The notes under the pieces were generated by a model. The model was not told the origin of the DNA, did no database searches, and worked only from the letters and a program-made list of their open reading frames with translations. 5,446 nucleotides of DNA from Actinomycetes bacterium (lineage in GTDB: Bacteria; Actinomycetota; Acidimicrobiia; Acidimicrobiales; RAAP-2). Position 1 is the first letter of the stretch, and every line of letters begins with the position of its first letter. Shown piece by piece: positions 1-5,446 of the stretch. Position numbers and translations under genes: made by a program. The stretch lies in NCBI GenBank assembly GCA_021806055.1, contig JAJZYE010000082.1, positions 1 through 5,446 on the forward strand, written 5' to 3'.

Positions 1-449
1 ATCGCGTCGAGGTCCGTTCGCCCGTCGTCACCTCGCGGCACGGCCACCGCGCGCAGGCCCGCCAGCGTCGCGCCCATGGCGTAGGTGGGGTAGCTGATCG
101 ACGGGACGAGCACGGTGTCGCGTCCGGGACGGCCCAGCGCCAGGAAACCCGCCAGCGACGCGACGAACTCCTTAGTGCCCACGCACGCCGCCACGTGCTG
201 CGCGTCGAGGGTGACACCGAAGCGCCGTCCCATCCACGCCGCACAGGCTTCGCGATACGAAGCCGATCCGGCCGACGACGGGTAGCCGCGCGCGCCGTCA
301 CTGCGAGCCAACTCGGCCAGCGCGACTGGCGGCGGCGCGTCGACCGGCGTGCCGATCGAGCAGTCGATGGCGCCACCGTCGTGACACGCAGCCCGGCGGC
401 GCAGGTCGTCGAGTCGCTCGTAGGGGTAGGGCGGAGGGCTGACGCTCAC
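1..449 (-). CDS. dapC: Succinyldiaminopimelate aminotransferase DapC-like, N-terminal part (runs off the left edge)
   Basis: The visible 149 residues are the N-terminal third of a class I/II fold PLP-dependent aminotransferase. A DapC enzyme transfers the amino group of glutamate to N-succinyl-2-amino-6-ketopimelate in the succinylase route to diaminopimelate and lysine. Visible marks are IGTPVD (32-37), GYPSSAGSASYREA (55-68), GTKEF (91-95) at the start of the cofactor-cradling helix, and SYPTYAMGATLAG (119-131), which carries the family's YPTY stretch. These resemble actinobacterial DapC more than ArgD or HisC. The PLP-binding lysine lies outside the window, so catalytic competence cannot be judged. 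The GTG start at 449 overlaps the hflX stop in a GTGA tetranucleotide and no clear Shine-Dalgarno sequence precedes it, so translation is probably coupled to hflX. A second DAP gene, dapF, two genes upstream supports the assignment. An aspartate or LL-DAP aminotransferase of the same fold remains possible. Confidence 0.78.
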   Translation of the reverse strand, partial: MSVSPPPYPYERLDDLRRRAACHDGGAIDCSIGTPVDAPPPVALAELARSDGARGYPSSAGSASYREACAAWMGRRFGVTLDAQHVAACVGTKEFVASLAGFLALGRPGRDTVLVPSISYPTYAMGATLAGLRAVAVPRGDDGRTDLDA

Positions 450-1723
450 GTCGCACGCCACGCAGCAAAGTGCGACGCGCCCACGGCGTCGAGGGCCACA
501 CGCAGTACCACCGCGTCGTCGGTGGTGGTCGTCTCGAGCACCTCGCCTTCGCGATGGGCCCGCGCGACGAGGTCACCGCGATCGAGGGGCAGGCGCAGCG
601 TGACCACCCGGTCCGTGACGCGCAGCTGCTCGGCGATCGCAATGATCACGCCGTCCAGGCCCTCGCCCGTGAGTGCGCAGACCGCGACGCTTCCGGGGTG
701 GCGCGCGACGAGCTGACGGGACCGCTCGGGCGCGAGATCGGACTTGTTGAAGACCAGCAGCTCGGGGACGTGAGCGGCCTCGATGCGCGTCAGAACGTCA
801 CGCACGGCGGTGATCTGGTTCTCAGCCTCGTCACTCGACGCATCCACCACGTGCACGAGGAGGTCGGCCAGCTGCACCGACTTCAGGGTGCTCATGAAGG
901 CCTCCACCAACTGGTGAGGCAGGTTCGAGATGAAGCCGACCGTGTCAGTGATGAGGACCGTCTCACCGCCGGGGAGTTGGCGCTGGCGCGTGCGCGGATC
1001 CAGGGTCACGAAGAGTCGATCCTCCACCTCCACCCCGGCGTCGGTCAGCGCGTTGAGCAGTGACGACTTTCCCGCGTTCGTGTAGCCGACGAGCGTGACC
1101 TCGCGGTGGCGGCCCCGCTCACGGCCCTGGCGCTGCACGCCGCGGGTACGGTCGATCTCGCGCAGTTCGGCGCGGATCCGGTGGATCCGCTGAACCAGGC
1201 GGCGCCGGTCGACCTCGAGTTGCGTCTCGCCGGGGCCCCGGGTACCGATACGCCCCGCCTGTTGGGAGAGCGATCCTCCCGCACGGCGCAGGCGCGGCAG
1301 TCGGTACGCGAGCAGCGCCAACTCCACCTGCGCCTTGCCCTCGGGCGAGCGAGCGTTCTGGGCGAAGATGTCCAGAATGACCGCCGTGCGGTCGATGGCC
1401 GTGCGCCCGAGGATCTTCTCGAGGTTGCGCTGCTGCGCGGGGGAGAGCGCGTCCTCGAACACCACCGTGTCGGCGTCGAGCGCGAGGCACACCTCGCGCA
1501 GCTCGGCCACCTTGCCCGAACCGAGGAACGTCGCGGCGTCGGGGGCGTCGCGGCGCTGCATCACGCGCGCCACGACGTCCGCCCCCGCGGTGTCGACGAG
1601 GAGCGACAGCTCGTCCAGCTGGCGCTCCAACTCCGCCGCGCGCATCCCGGGGAACAGCACTCCCACCACGACGATCTTCTCGCGGACCGTGCGGTCGATG
1701 AGAGTGCGGGGCACGTTCGTCAC
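446..1723 (-). CDS. hflX: Ribosome-associated GTPase HflX
   Basis: HflX is a cytoplasmic translational GTPase of the Obg-HflX superfamily that binds the 50S subunit and is known to split or rescue stalled ribosomes. From the chosen start the protein has 425 residues, a usual length. An N-terminal HflX domain (about 15-200) contains GSGKV (68-72) and the family signature GTRGPGETQLE (160-170), followed by an Arg-rich helical linker. The G domain shows G1 GYTNAGKS (213-220), a G2 threonine in FVTLDPRTR (238-246), G3 DTVG (260-263), G4 NKSD (326-329) and G5 CALTGEG (349-355), with a C-terminal domain of about 60 residues. An in-frame GTG at 1735 would add four residues, but a GGA would directly abut it with no spacer. 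The GTG at 1723 makes a GTGA overlap with the dapF stop and has GGAG 11 bases upstream, so I prefer it. The protein appears intact. Confidence 0.96.
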   Translation of the reverse strand: MTNVPRTLIDRTVREKIVVVGVLFPGMRAAELERQLDELSLLVDTAGADVVARVMQRRDAPDAATFLGSGKVAELREVCLALDADTVVFEDALSPAQQRNLEKILGRTAIDRTAVILDIFAQNARSPEGKAQVELALLAYRLPRLRRAGGSLSQQAGRIGTRGPGETQLEVDRRRLVQRIHRIRAELREIDRTRGVQRQGRERGRHREVTLVGYTNAGKSSLLNALTDAGVEVEDRLFVTLDPRTRQRQLPGGETVLITDTVGFISNLPHQLVEAFMSTLKSVQLADLLVHVVDASSDEAENQITAVRDVLTRIEAAHVPELLVFNKSDLAPERSRQLVARHPGSVAVCALTGEGLDGVIIAIAEQLRVTDRVVTLRLPLDRGDLVARAHREGEVLETTTTDDAVVLRVALDAVGASHFAAWRAT

Positions 1724-2487
1724 TCGTCGAGCCACTCCACGTTCGCCACGAACTGCACGGGACCCGACAGTGTGGCCCGCGCGCCATCGAGGTGGACCAG
1801 CAGTTCACCCCCCGGGTTCACGATCGTCACGTCGTCGTCCACTTCCCCGAGCTCGCGCAAGACCGCCGCCACCGCGCACGAACCCGTTCCGCACGCGCGC
1901 GTCCACCCCACGCCGCGCTCGATCACCGAGAGGACAACGCGGTGCCGCGAGACCACCCGCACGAACTCGACGTTGGCGCCGCCCACGGCCACCGAGAACT
2001 CCCGCGCCAGGTGCTCACGCCACTCGTCCGTCCACTCCTCGTGATCGCGCACCACCACGTGAGGGTTGCCCACGTCGGCGAGGCCCAGTGAACCCTCGGG
2101 GGCCGGTGCTCGGGTCACCACACCCATGTCCACACTGCCCCAGCCGGCGTCCTCGTCACCCTCGTAGTCCACGGTGCGCAGTCCCGCGTCGGTCTCGACG
2201 TCGAGGTGGTCCCAGGTGGCACCCGTGGCTCGTCGCACTGCCGCCACGAGGCAGCGGATTCCGTTACCCGACATCGCCGCCGTCGAACCGTCGGCGTTGA
2301 GTAAGTGCATCGTCACGGCCGGGCCGAGCGACGCGACCAGCAACCCGTCGGCGCCGACCCCGGTGTGGCGATCACAGAGCCCCCGAACCGTCTCGGGCGA
2401 CCACCACGGCGCGGCCCCCTGCTCGACGATCTCGACGAGGAAGTCATTGCCCGCCCCGTGCCACTTCTGGAGTACGCGTAACGCCAC
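1720..2487 (-). CDS. dapF: Diaminopimelate epimerase DapF with Ser in place of the first catalytic Cys
   Basis: DapF interconverts LL- and meso-diaminopimelate without a cofactor, using two cysteines as general acid and base. Meso-DAP then feeds lysine synthesis by LysA and, in many bacteria, peptidoglycan. The 255-residue protein is slightly shorter than the usual 270-280 and shows both halves of the pseudo-symmetric fold. Seen are HGAGNDF (10-16), LCDRHTGVGADGL (37-49), NADGS (64-68), GNPHVVV (140-146), NVEFV (172-176), ERGVGWTRACGTGSC (190-204) and PGGELLVHL (225-233). The second catalytic cysteine is C199. The first, expected directly before GNG, is S73 (codon TCG, 2271-2269) in the context MSGNGIRC. 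C79 is present but corresponds to a non-catalytic position in many DapF proteins. Family membership is clear. Whether the enzyme still epimerises is open. The GTG start lies one base after the miaA stop, with only a weak GGTGA upstream. Confidence 0.92.
   Translation of the reverse strand: MALRVLQKWHGAGNDFLVEIVEQGAAPWWSPETVRGLCDRHTGVGADGLLVASLGPAVTMHLLNADGSTAAMSGNGIRCLVAAVRRATGATWDHLDVETDAGLRTVDYEGDEDAGWGSVDMGVVTRAPAPEGSLGLADVGNPHVVVRDHEEWTDEWREHLAREFSVAVGGANVEFVRVVSRHRVVLSVIERGVGWTRACGTGSCAVAAVLRELGEVDDDVTIVNPGGELLVHLDGARATLSGPVQFVANVEWLDE
1735..1738 (-). promoter_or_regulatory. Candidate Shine-Dalgarno for hflX
   Basis: The minus strand reads GGAG here, inside the last codons of dapF, 11 bases upstream of the GTG at 1723. 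It is the only reasonable Shine-Dalgarno match among the internal junctions. Its spacing supports the start at 1723 over the GTG at 1735, which this motif directly abuts or overlaps. The spacing is on the long side, so the site may be weak and secondary to coupling with dapF termination. Confidence 0.35.
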
Positions 2488-2488
2488 G

Positions 2489-3418
2489 TCACCAGTCTCG
2501 CACGAACGTCCGGGCCCCGGTCACCAACGCGGCCAGGCGTCGTCGCGCGTCCTGCTCACGGTCGTACCACTCCACGCGCGGGTCACGTCGGAACCACGCG
2601 ATCTGGCGTCGCACCAGCCGCCGACTCTGGGTCAGGGCGTCGCGCACGCAGACCTCCAGGGGCTCCCCCTGCTCGACGTGGCGCAGCAGCTCCCGGTATC
2701 CGACGGCCTGGCGAGCAGTGCGCCCGAGACCCCCGGGACGCGCGGCGAGAGCCGCGACCTCGTCGACCAGCCCCTCGTCCAGCCACCGTCGGAAGCGCTC
2801 TTCGAGCCGTCGGTCCAGGGTCGCCAGGTCGCGGCGTAGGCCCACCTGGGCCACTCGCGACTCCCCGTAGTGGGCGAGCCCGGGTCCGAAGCTCGAGAAC
2901 GGACGTCCGCTGCCGAGGGTGACCTCGAGAGCTCGCACGAGACGGCGGTCGTTGCTCGCCTCGAGGCGCGACGCGCCGAGTGGATCGAGACGGGCCAGTT
3001 CGGCGAAGAGGGCCCCGCGCTCGACGAGCACGCGGGCCTCGAGCTCACGGCGAACCTCGGGGTAACGTCCCGGCAACTCGAGGTCGTCCACCACCGCCCG
3101 GTGGTACAGGCCGGTGCCGCCCACGTAGAGGGGTACGGCGCCGGCCTCTCGCGCGTGGCGCTCGGCGTCGCGCGCCGCGCGCTGGAAACGGCGCACGCTG
3201 AACTCCTCGCTCGGCTCGACCAGGTCGAGTAGGTGATAGGTCACCTCCTCACGCTCACGCGGCGAGGGCTTCGCGGTGCCCACGTCCATGTGCCGGTAGA
3301 CGGTCATGGCGTCGGCGGCGAGGATCTCGATCCCGCCCTCCTCGAGCGCCACCCGGTGGGCCAGCGCCGACTTGCCCGAGGCGCTCGGCCCCACGAGGGC
3401 AACCGCCGGCGCTCTCAC
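2489..3418 (-). CDS. miaA: tRNA dimethylallyltransferase MiaA
   Basis: MiaA transfers a dimethylallyl group from DMAPP to N6 of A37 in tRNAs that read codons beginning with U, giving i6A37, the substrate of MiaB. The 309-residue length is typical. Visible are the P-loop GPSASGKS (10-17), the conserved acidic site followed by the DMAPP/tRNA loop DAMTVYRHMDVGTAKP (36-51), GGTGLYHRAVV (100-110), NDRRLVRALEV (156-166), the GYRE element (240-243) and the C-terminal tRNA-binding segment QSRRLVRRQIAWFRRD (264-279). These match the family in order, and no key residue is missing. The GTG start shares a GTGA tetranucleotide with the miaB stop and no Shine-Dalgarno is evident, so translation is probably coupled to miaB. 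MiaB being the next enzyme of the pathway fits this arrangement. Confidence 0.97.
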   Translation of the reverse strand: MRAPAVALVGPSASGKSALAHRVALEEGGIEILAADAMTVYRHMDVGTAKPSPREREEVTYHLLDLVEPSEEFSVRRFQRAARDAERHAREAGAVPLYVGGTGLYHRAVVDDLELPGRYPEVRRELEARVLVERGALFAELARLDPLGASRLEASNDRRLVRALEVTLGSGRPFSSFGPGLAHYGESRVAQVGLRRDLATLDRRLEERFRRWLDEGLVDEVAALAARPGGLGRTARQAVGYRELLRHVEQGEPLEVCVRDALTQSRRLVRRQIAWFRRDPRVEWYDREQDARRRLAALVTGARTFVRDW

Positions 3419-4806
3419 GACACGCGCAGCGCGATTCGTTGGCGGTGCCGGGGTCCGCGAAGGACCGCCACCACGTCACCCACCAGGTAGTAGGGCGCCC
3501 CGTGCGTGATGGCCACCGTGACCAGAGAACCGGGAACGACCTCCTCGCCCGGCCGCGCGAAGTGGACCAGCTTTCCCTGGCGCGTACGACCCGACCACGC
3601 CGTGTCCCGGCGCTTCGAGACGCCCTCGACCAGGACCTCCTCGTGGCGTCCCTCTCGCGCGCTGTGGTGGCGCAGGGCGGAACGGTCCAGCACCTCGGTG
3701 AGTCGCGTGAATCGCTCGTGGATCACCTCGGGGGCGACCGCGCCGGCCAGCTCAGCCGCGCGCGTCCCCTCACGCGGCGAGAAGATGAAGGTGTAGGCGG
3801 CGTCGAACTGGGCCTCGGCCACCACGGCGAGCGTCTCGTCGAACTCCGCGTCACTCTCGCCGGGGAAGCCCACGATGAGGTCCGTCGTCACCGCCAGGTC
3901 GTCGATGGCCGCGCGCGCCGCACTCAGGCGCTCCAGGTAGCGTTCCACGCGATAGCCGCGGCGCATCGCGCTCAGCACCCGATTCGATCCCGACTGCAGC
4001 GGCAGGTGCAGCTGCGGGCAGACGGCCGGCGTCTGCGCCATCGCCGCGATCGTCTCGGGACGCAGGTCCTTGGGGTGCGGGCTGGTGAAGCGGATGCGCT
4101 CGAGGCCCTCGACGTCGCCCAGTTCACGCAACAGCCGCGCGAAGAGCGGGCGGCGGCCGGTGATGTCGCGACCGTAGGAGTTGACGTTCTGGCCCAGCAC
4201 CGTGATCTCGGTGACGCCACGACTCACCAGATCGCGCGCCTCGATCAGCAGGTCGTCGAGCGGCCGACTGATCTCGCGTCCGCGCACCGCCGGCACGATG
4301 CAGTACGCGCAACTGTTGTCGCACCCCGTCTGAATCGTCATCCACGCCGCCCAGGGCACCTCGCGTACCGCGTGCAGGGCCGGGGCGAGTTCGCGGTTGG
4401 CCTCGGGGTCGGGGAAGTCGCGTACCGCGACCTGGGGCCCCAGCGTGCGCGCACGCGCCAGCAGCGCCGGCGTGGCCGCCCAGTTGTGCGTGCCCACCAC
4501 GACGTCCACCCACCCGGCGCGCTCCACGATCGCCCCACGGTCCTTCTGGGCGAGGCAACCCCCGACCACGATCTGGACGTCGGGCCGACGCGCCTTGAGC
4601 GCCTTCAGGTGGCCGAGTGCGCTGTACAGCTTGAGATCGGCGTTCTCACGGATGGTGCACGTGTTGAAGACCACCACGTCGGCCTCGGCGTCCTCGGCGG
4701 CGGGCACCAGGCCGTCAGCGACGAGCAGCCCCGCCACGCGCTCCGAGTCGTGCTCGTTCATCTGGCAGCCGAACGTCCGTATGGTGAAGGTCCGCGGCGG
4801 CGTCAC
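3415..4806 (-). CDS. miaB: tRNA-2-methylthio-N6-dimethylallyladenosine synthase MiaB
   Basis: MiaB is a radical SAM methylthiotransferase with two [4Fe-4S] clusters that converts i6A37 to ms2i6A37 in tRNA. The protein has 463 residues. The N-terminal MTTase domain (about 6-117) supplies C14 in FGCQMNEHDS, C50 in NTCTIRENA and C84 in GGCLAQ for the auxiliary cluster. The radical SAM domain (about 155-350) has the CxxxCxxC motif at C162, C166 and C169, then GQNVNSYG (205-212), TSPHP (241-245), HLPLQSGSN (267-275) and GFPGES (313-318). A C-terminal TRAM domain (about 384-450) includes GRTRQGKLVHF. The features NxNSYG and LPLQSGS favour MiaB over RimO or MtaB, as does overlap with miaA. The start must be the GTG at 4806, because the first internal ATG falls after C14. 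No convincing Shine-Dalgarno precedes it, while a -10-like hexamer lies six bases upstream. Confidence 0.97.
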   Translation of the reverse strand: MTPPRTFTIRTFGCQMNEHDSERVAGLLVADGLVPAAEDAEADVVVFNTCTIRENADLKLYSALGHLKALKARRPDVQIVVGGCLAQKDRGAIVERAGWVDVVVGTHNWAATPALLARARTLGPQVAVRDFPDPEANRELAPALHAVREVPWAAWMTIQTGCDNSCAYCIVPAVRGREISRPLDDLLIEARDLVSRGVTEITVLGQNVNSYGRDITGRRPLFARLLRELGDVEGLERIRFTSPHPKDLRPETIAAMAQTPAVCPQLHLPLQSGSNRVLSAMRRGYRVERYLERLSAARAAIDDLAVTTDLIVGFPGESDAEFDETLAVVAEAQFDAAYTFIFSPREGTRAAELAGAVAPEVIHERFTRLTEVLDRSALRHHSAREGRHEEVLVEGVSKRRDTAWSGRTRQGKLVHFARPGEEVVPGSLVTVAITHGAPYYLVGDVVAVLRGPRHRQRIALRVS

Positions 4807-4818
4807 CCGCCCACCCTA
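4807..4818 (-). promoter_or_regulatory. Candidate -10 element for a leaderless miaB operon transcript
   Basis: The minus strand reads TAGGGT at 4818-4813, matching the actinobacterial TANNNT -10 pattern, followed by six bases and then the miaB GTG at 4806. This geometry would put the transcription start on the first base of the start codon, as in leaderless mRNAs, which are common in Actinobacteria. No recognisable Shine-Dalgarno core is present, which is consistent. A -35 hexamer of the TTGACA type is not visible at the expected distance (4836-4841 reads ACCGGG). A TANNNT match can occur by chance, so this is only a candidate promoter. Confidence 0.4.
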
Positions 4819-4849
4819 CCGGGCGCCGTGCGACCCCCGGTGCCGGGCC

Positions 4850-5446
4850 CTAGCGGGGCGCTGCGAGGTCACCCTCGTTGACGTCGGTGGTGACCCCCAC
4901 CCCGGCGCCGACCACGCAGGCCAGTCCCACGAGGTCCCACGGGCTCACGTGCTGGTTGAGCAGGACGAAGCCGACCGCGAAGGCCACCGCCGGATCGAGG
5001 GCCAGCAGCACACTCACGATGGAGGGGCGTACCCGGCGCAGTGCCTGCATCTCGGCCCCGAAGCCGATCACGATGGCGAGCAGCGCGGTCAGGGCGATGC
5101 GCCCCAACAACACCGGGTCGCCGACGACGCGACCCACCGAACCCAGAGCGAAGGGCAGGGTCAGCAGAGCCGAGATCGACATCGACACCGCGAGCCCACC
5201 GAAGCCCGACGTCGCTCCCCCCACGCGGTGCGACGAGAACGCGTAGGCCGCCCAGCCCAACCCGGACCCCGCCGCGAAGAGCATTCCCACTACCGTGACG
5301 CCGCTCCCCGGTCGCGCCAGCGCCAGCACACCCACCCCGGCCAGTGCCACGAAACCGAGGTGTCGCCACGATCGCTTGCCCAGCGCCGCCACGAAGAAGG
5401 GACCGAGGTACTCCACCGCCACGGCCGCGCCCAACGGGATGCGCGC
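4850..5446 (-). CDS. EamA/DMT-family exporter, RhtA-like, C-terminal part (runs off the right edge)
   Basis: The frame is open to the window edge, so the N-terminal portion is missing and 198 residues are seen. The fragment is strongly hydrophobic, with about seven membrane segments (roughly fragment residues 4-22, 28-45, 50-71, 82-102, 116-134, 141-163 and 168-187). This corresponds to the end of the first EamA repeat and all of the second. The opening RIPLGAAVAVEYLGP (2-16) and later ALLALDPAVAFAVGFVLL resemble the RhtA group of inner-membrane threonine/homoserine exporters, but the substrate cannot be read from sequence. A TTG at 5434 lies in the middle of the conserved RIPLG stretch and should not be taken as the start. 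The tail after the last segment is short and polar. The TAG stop lies 43 bases before miaB. It may be co-transcribed with miaB or independent of it. Confidence 0.88.
   Translation of the reverse strand, partial: ARIPLGAAVAVEYLGPFFVAALGKRSWRHLGFVALAGVGVLALARPGSGVTVVGMLFAAGSGLGWAAYAFSSHRVGGATSGFGGLAVSMSISALLTLPFALGSVGRVVGDPVLLGRIALTALLAIVIGFGAEMQALRRVRPSIVSVLLALDPAVAFAVGFVLLNQHVSPWDLVGLACVVGAGVGVTTDVNEGDLAAPR

Noticed and set aside
1172..1190. Perfect 8-base inverted repeat (GCGGATCC ... GGATCCGC) with a 3-base loop
   Set aside because: It falls inside hflX and encodes the repeated basic helix pattern RIHRIRA. It has no T-tract and no position suggesting a terminator or operator, so codon repetition explains it.
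1724..1735. GTG at 1735 as the hflX start (four residues longer)
   Set aside because: A GGA directly abuts it, leaving no spacer. The GTG at 1723 has a usable GGAG spacing and the same GTGA overlap seen at two other junctions.
1106..2044. A 312-codon plus-strand open frame opposite hflX and dapF
   Set aside because: It spans two well-supported minus-strand genes, has a composition rich in Arg, Ala, His and Pro, and shows no known motif. It is a shadow of the real genes.
4836..4847. Short inverted repeat CCCGG-TG-CCGGG between the exporter gene and miaB, considered as a terminator
   Set aside because: The loop would be only two bases unless the stem shortens, and no U-run follows. GC-only palindromes of this size are common in this sequence.
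3439..4881. A 480-codon open frame on the plus strand opposite miaB
   Set aside because: It lies antisense to a clear miaB with all its cysteine motifs. Its translation has no recognisable domain, and long antisense frames are expected at this GC content and codon bias.
5432..5434. TTG at 5434 as the start of the exporter gene
   Set aside because: The codons before it encode the conserved ARIP of the RIPLG stretch, and the frame is open to the window edge, so the gene is simply truncated by the window.
1..5446. Search for CRISPR arrays, tRNA or rRNA genes, insertion sequences, phage genes or a new defence-type cluster
   Set aside because: The window is filled by six housekeeping-type genes with only a 43-base gap and a 1-base gap. 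No spaced direct repeats, cloverleaf, transposase or unknown gene was found.

Overview
This is a high-GC chromosomal segment in which every gene I can support lies on the minus strand, so the biological reading order runs from high to low coordinates. It contains the 3' part of an EamA/RhtA-type exporter, then miaB, miaA, dapF, hflX, and the 5' part of a DapC-like aminotransferase. The order miaB-miaA-dapF-hflX is familiar from Actinobacteria. Strong G/C third positions, exclusive use of GTG starts and an actinobacterial-type succinyl-DAP aminotransferase all fit that phylum. A deep-branching class such as Acidimicrobiia is my guess, but the sequence does not prove it.

Layout: 5446-4850 is the C-terminal part of a DMT-family membrane exporter. 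A 43-base gap holds a TAGGGT -10-like box placed so that the miaB message may begin at its start codon. From 4806 down to the left edge five genes are packed almost without gaps. miaB/miaA, dapF/hflX and hflX/dapC each overlap by four bases in a GTGA arrangement, and miaA/dapF are separated by one base. All five genes begin with GTG. The block is therefore very probably one translationally coupled operon. There is no gene-free stretch above 300 bases, no RNA gene, and no mobile element, CRISPR array or long repeat.

How the genes work together: MiaA prenylates A37 of tRNAs that read UNN codons, and MiaB then methylthiolates the product to ms2i6A37. HflX is a ribosome-binding GTPase linked to rescue or splitting of stalled ribosomes. 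DapC and DapF act in the succinylase branch of diaminopimelate/lysine synthesis, DapC before and DapF after the LL-DAP intermediate. The window thus mixes translation quality with cell-wall/lysine precursor supply.

Most genes are ordinary housekeeping genes and I see no new multi-gene system. The best anomaly is in dapF: the first catalytic cysteine of the epimerase pair is a serine (residue 73), while the second cysteine and the rest of the family signature are intact. The possible leaderless promoter of miaB, the uniform GTGA coupling and the placement of dapC after hflX are secondary points of interest.
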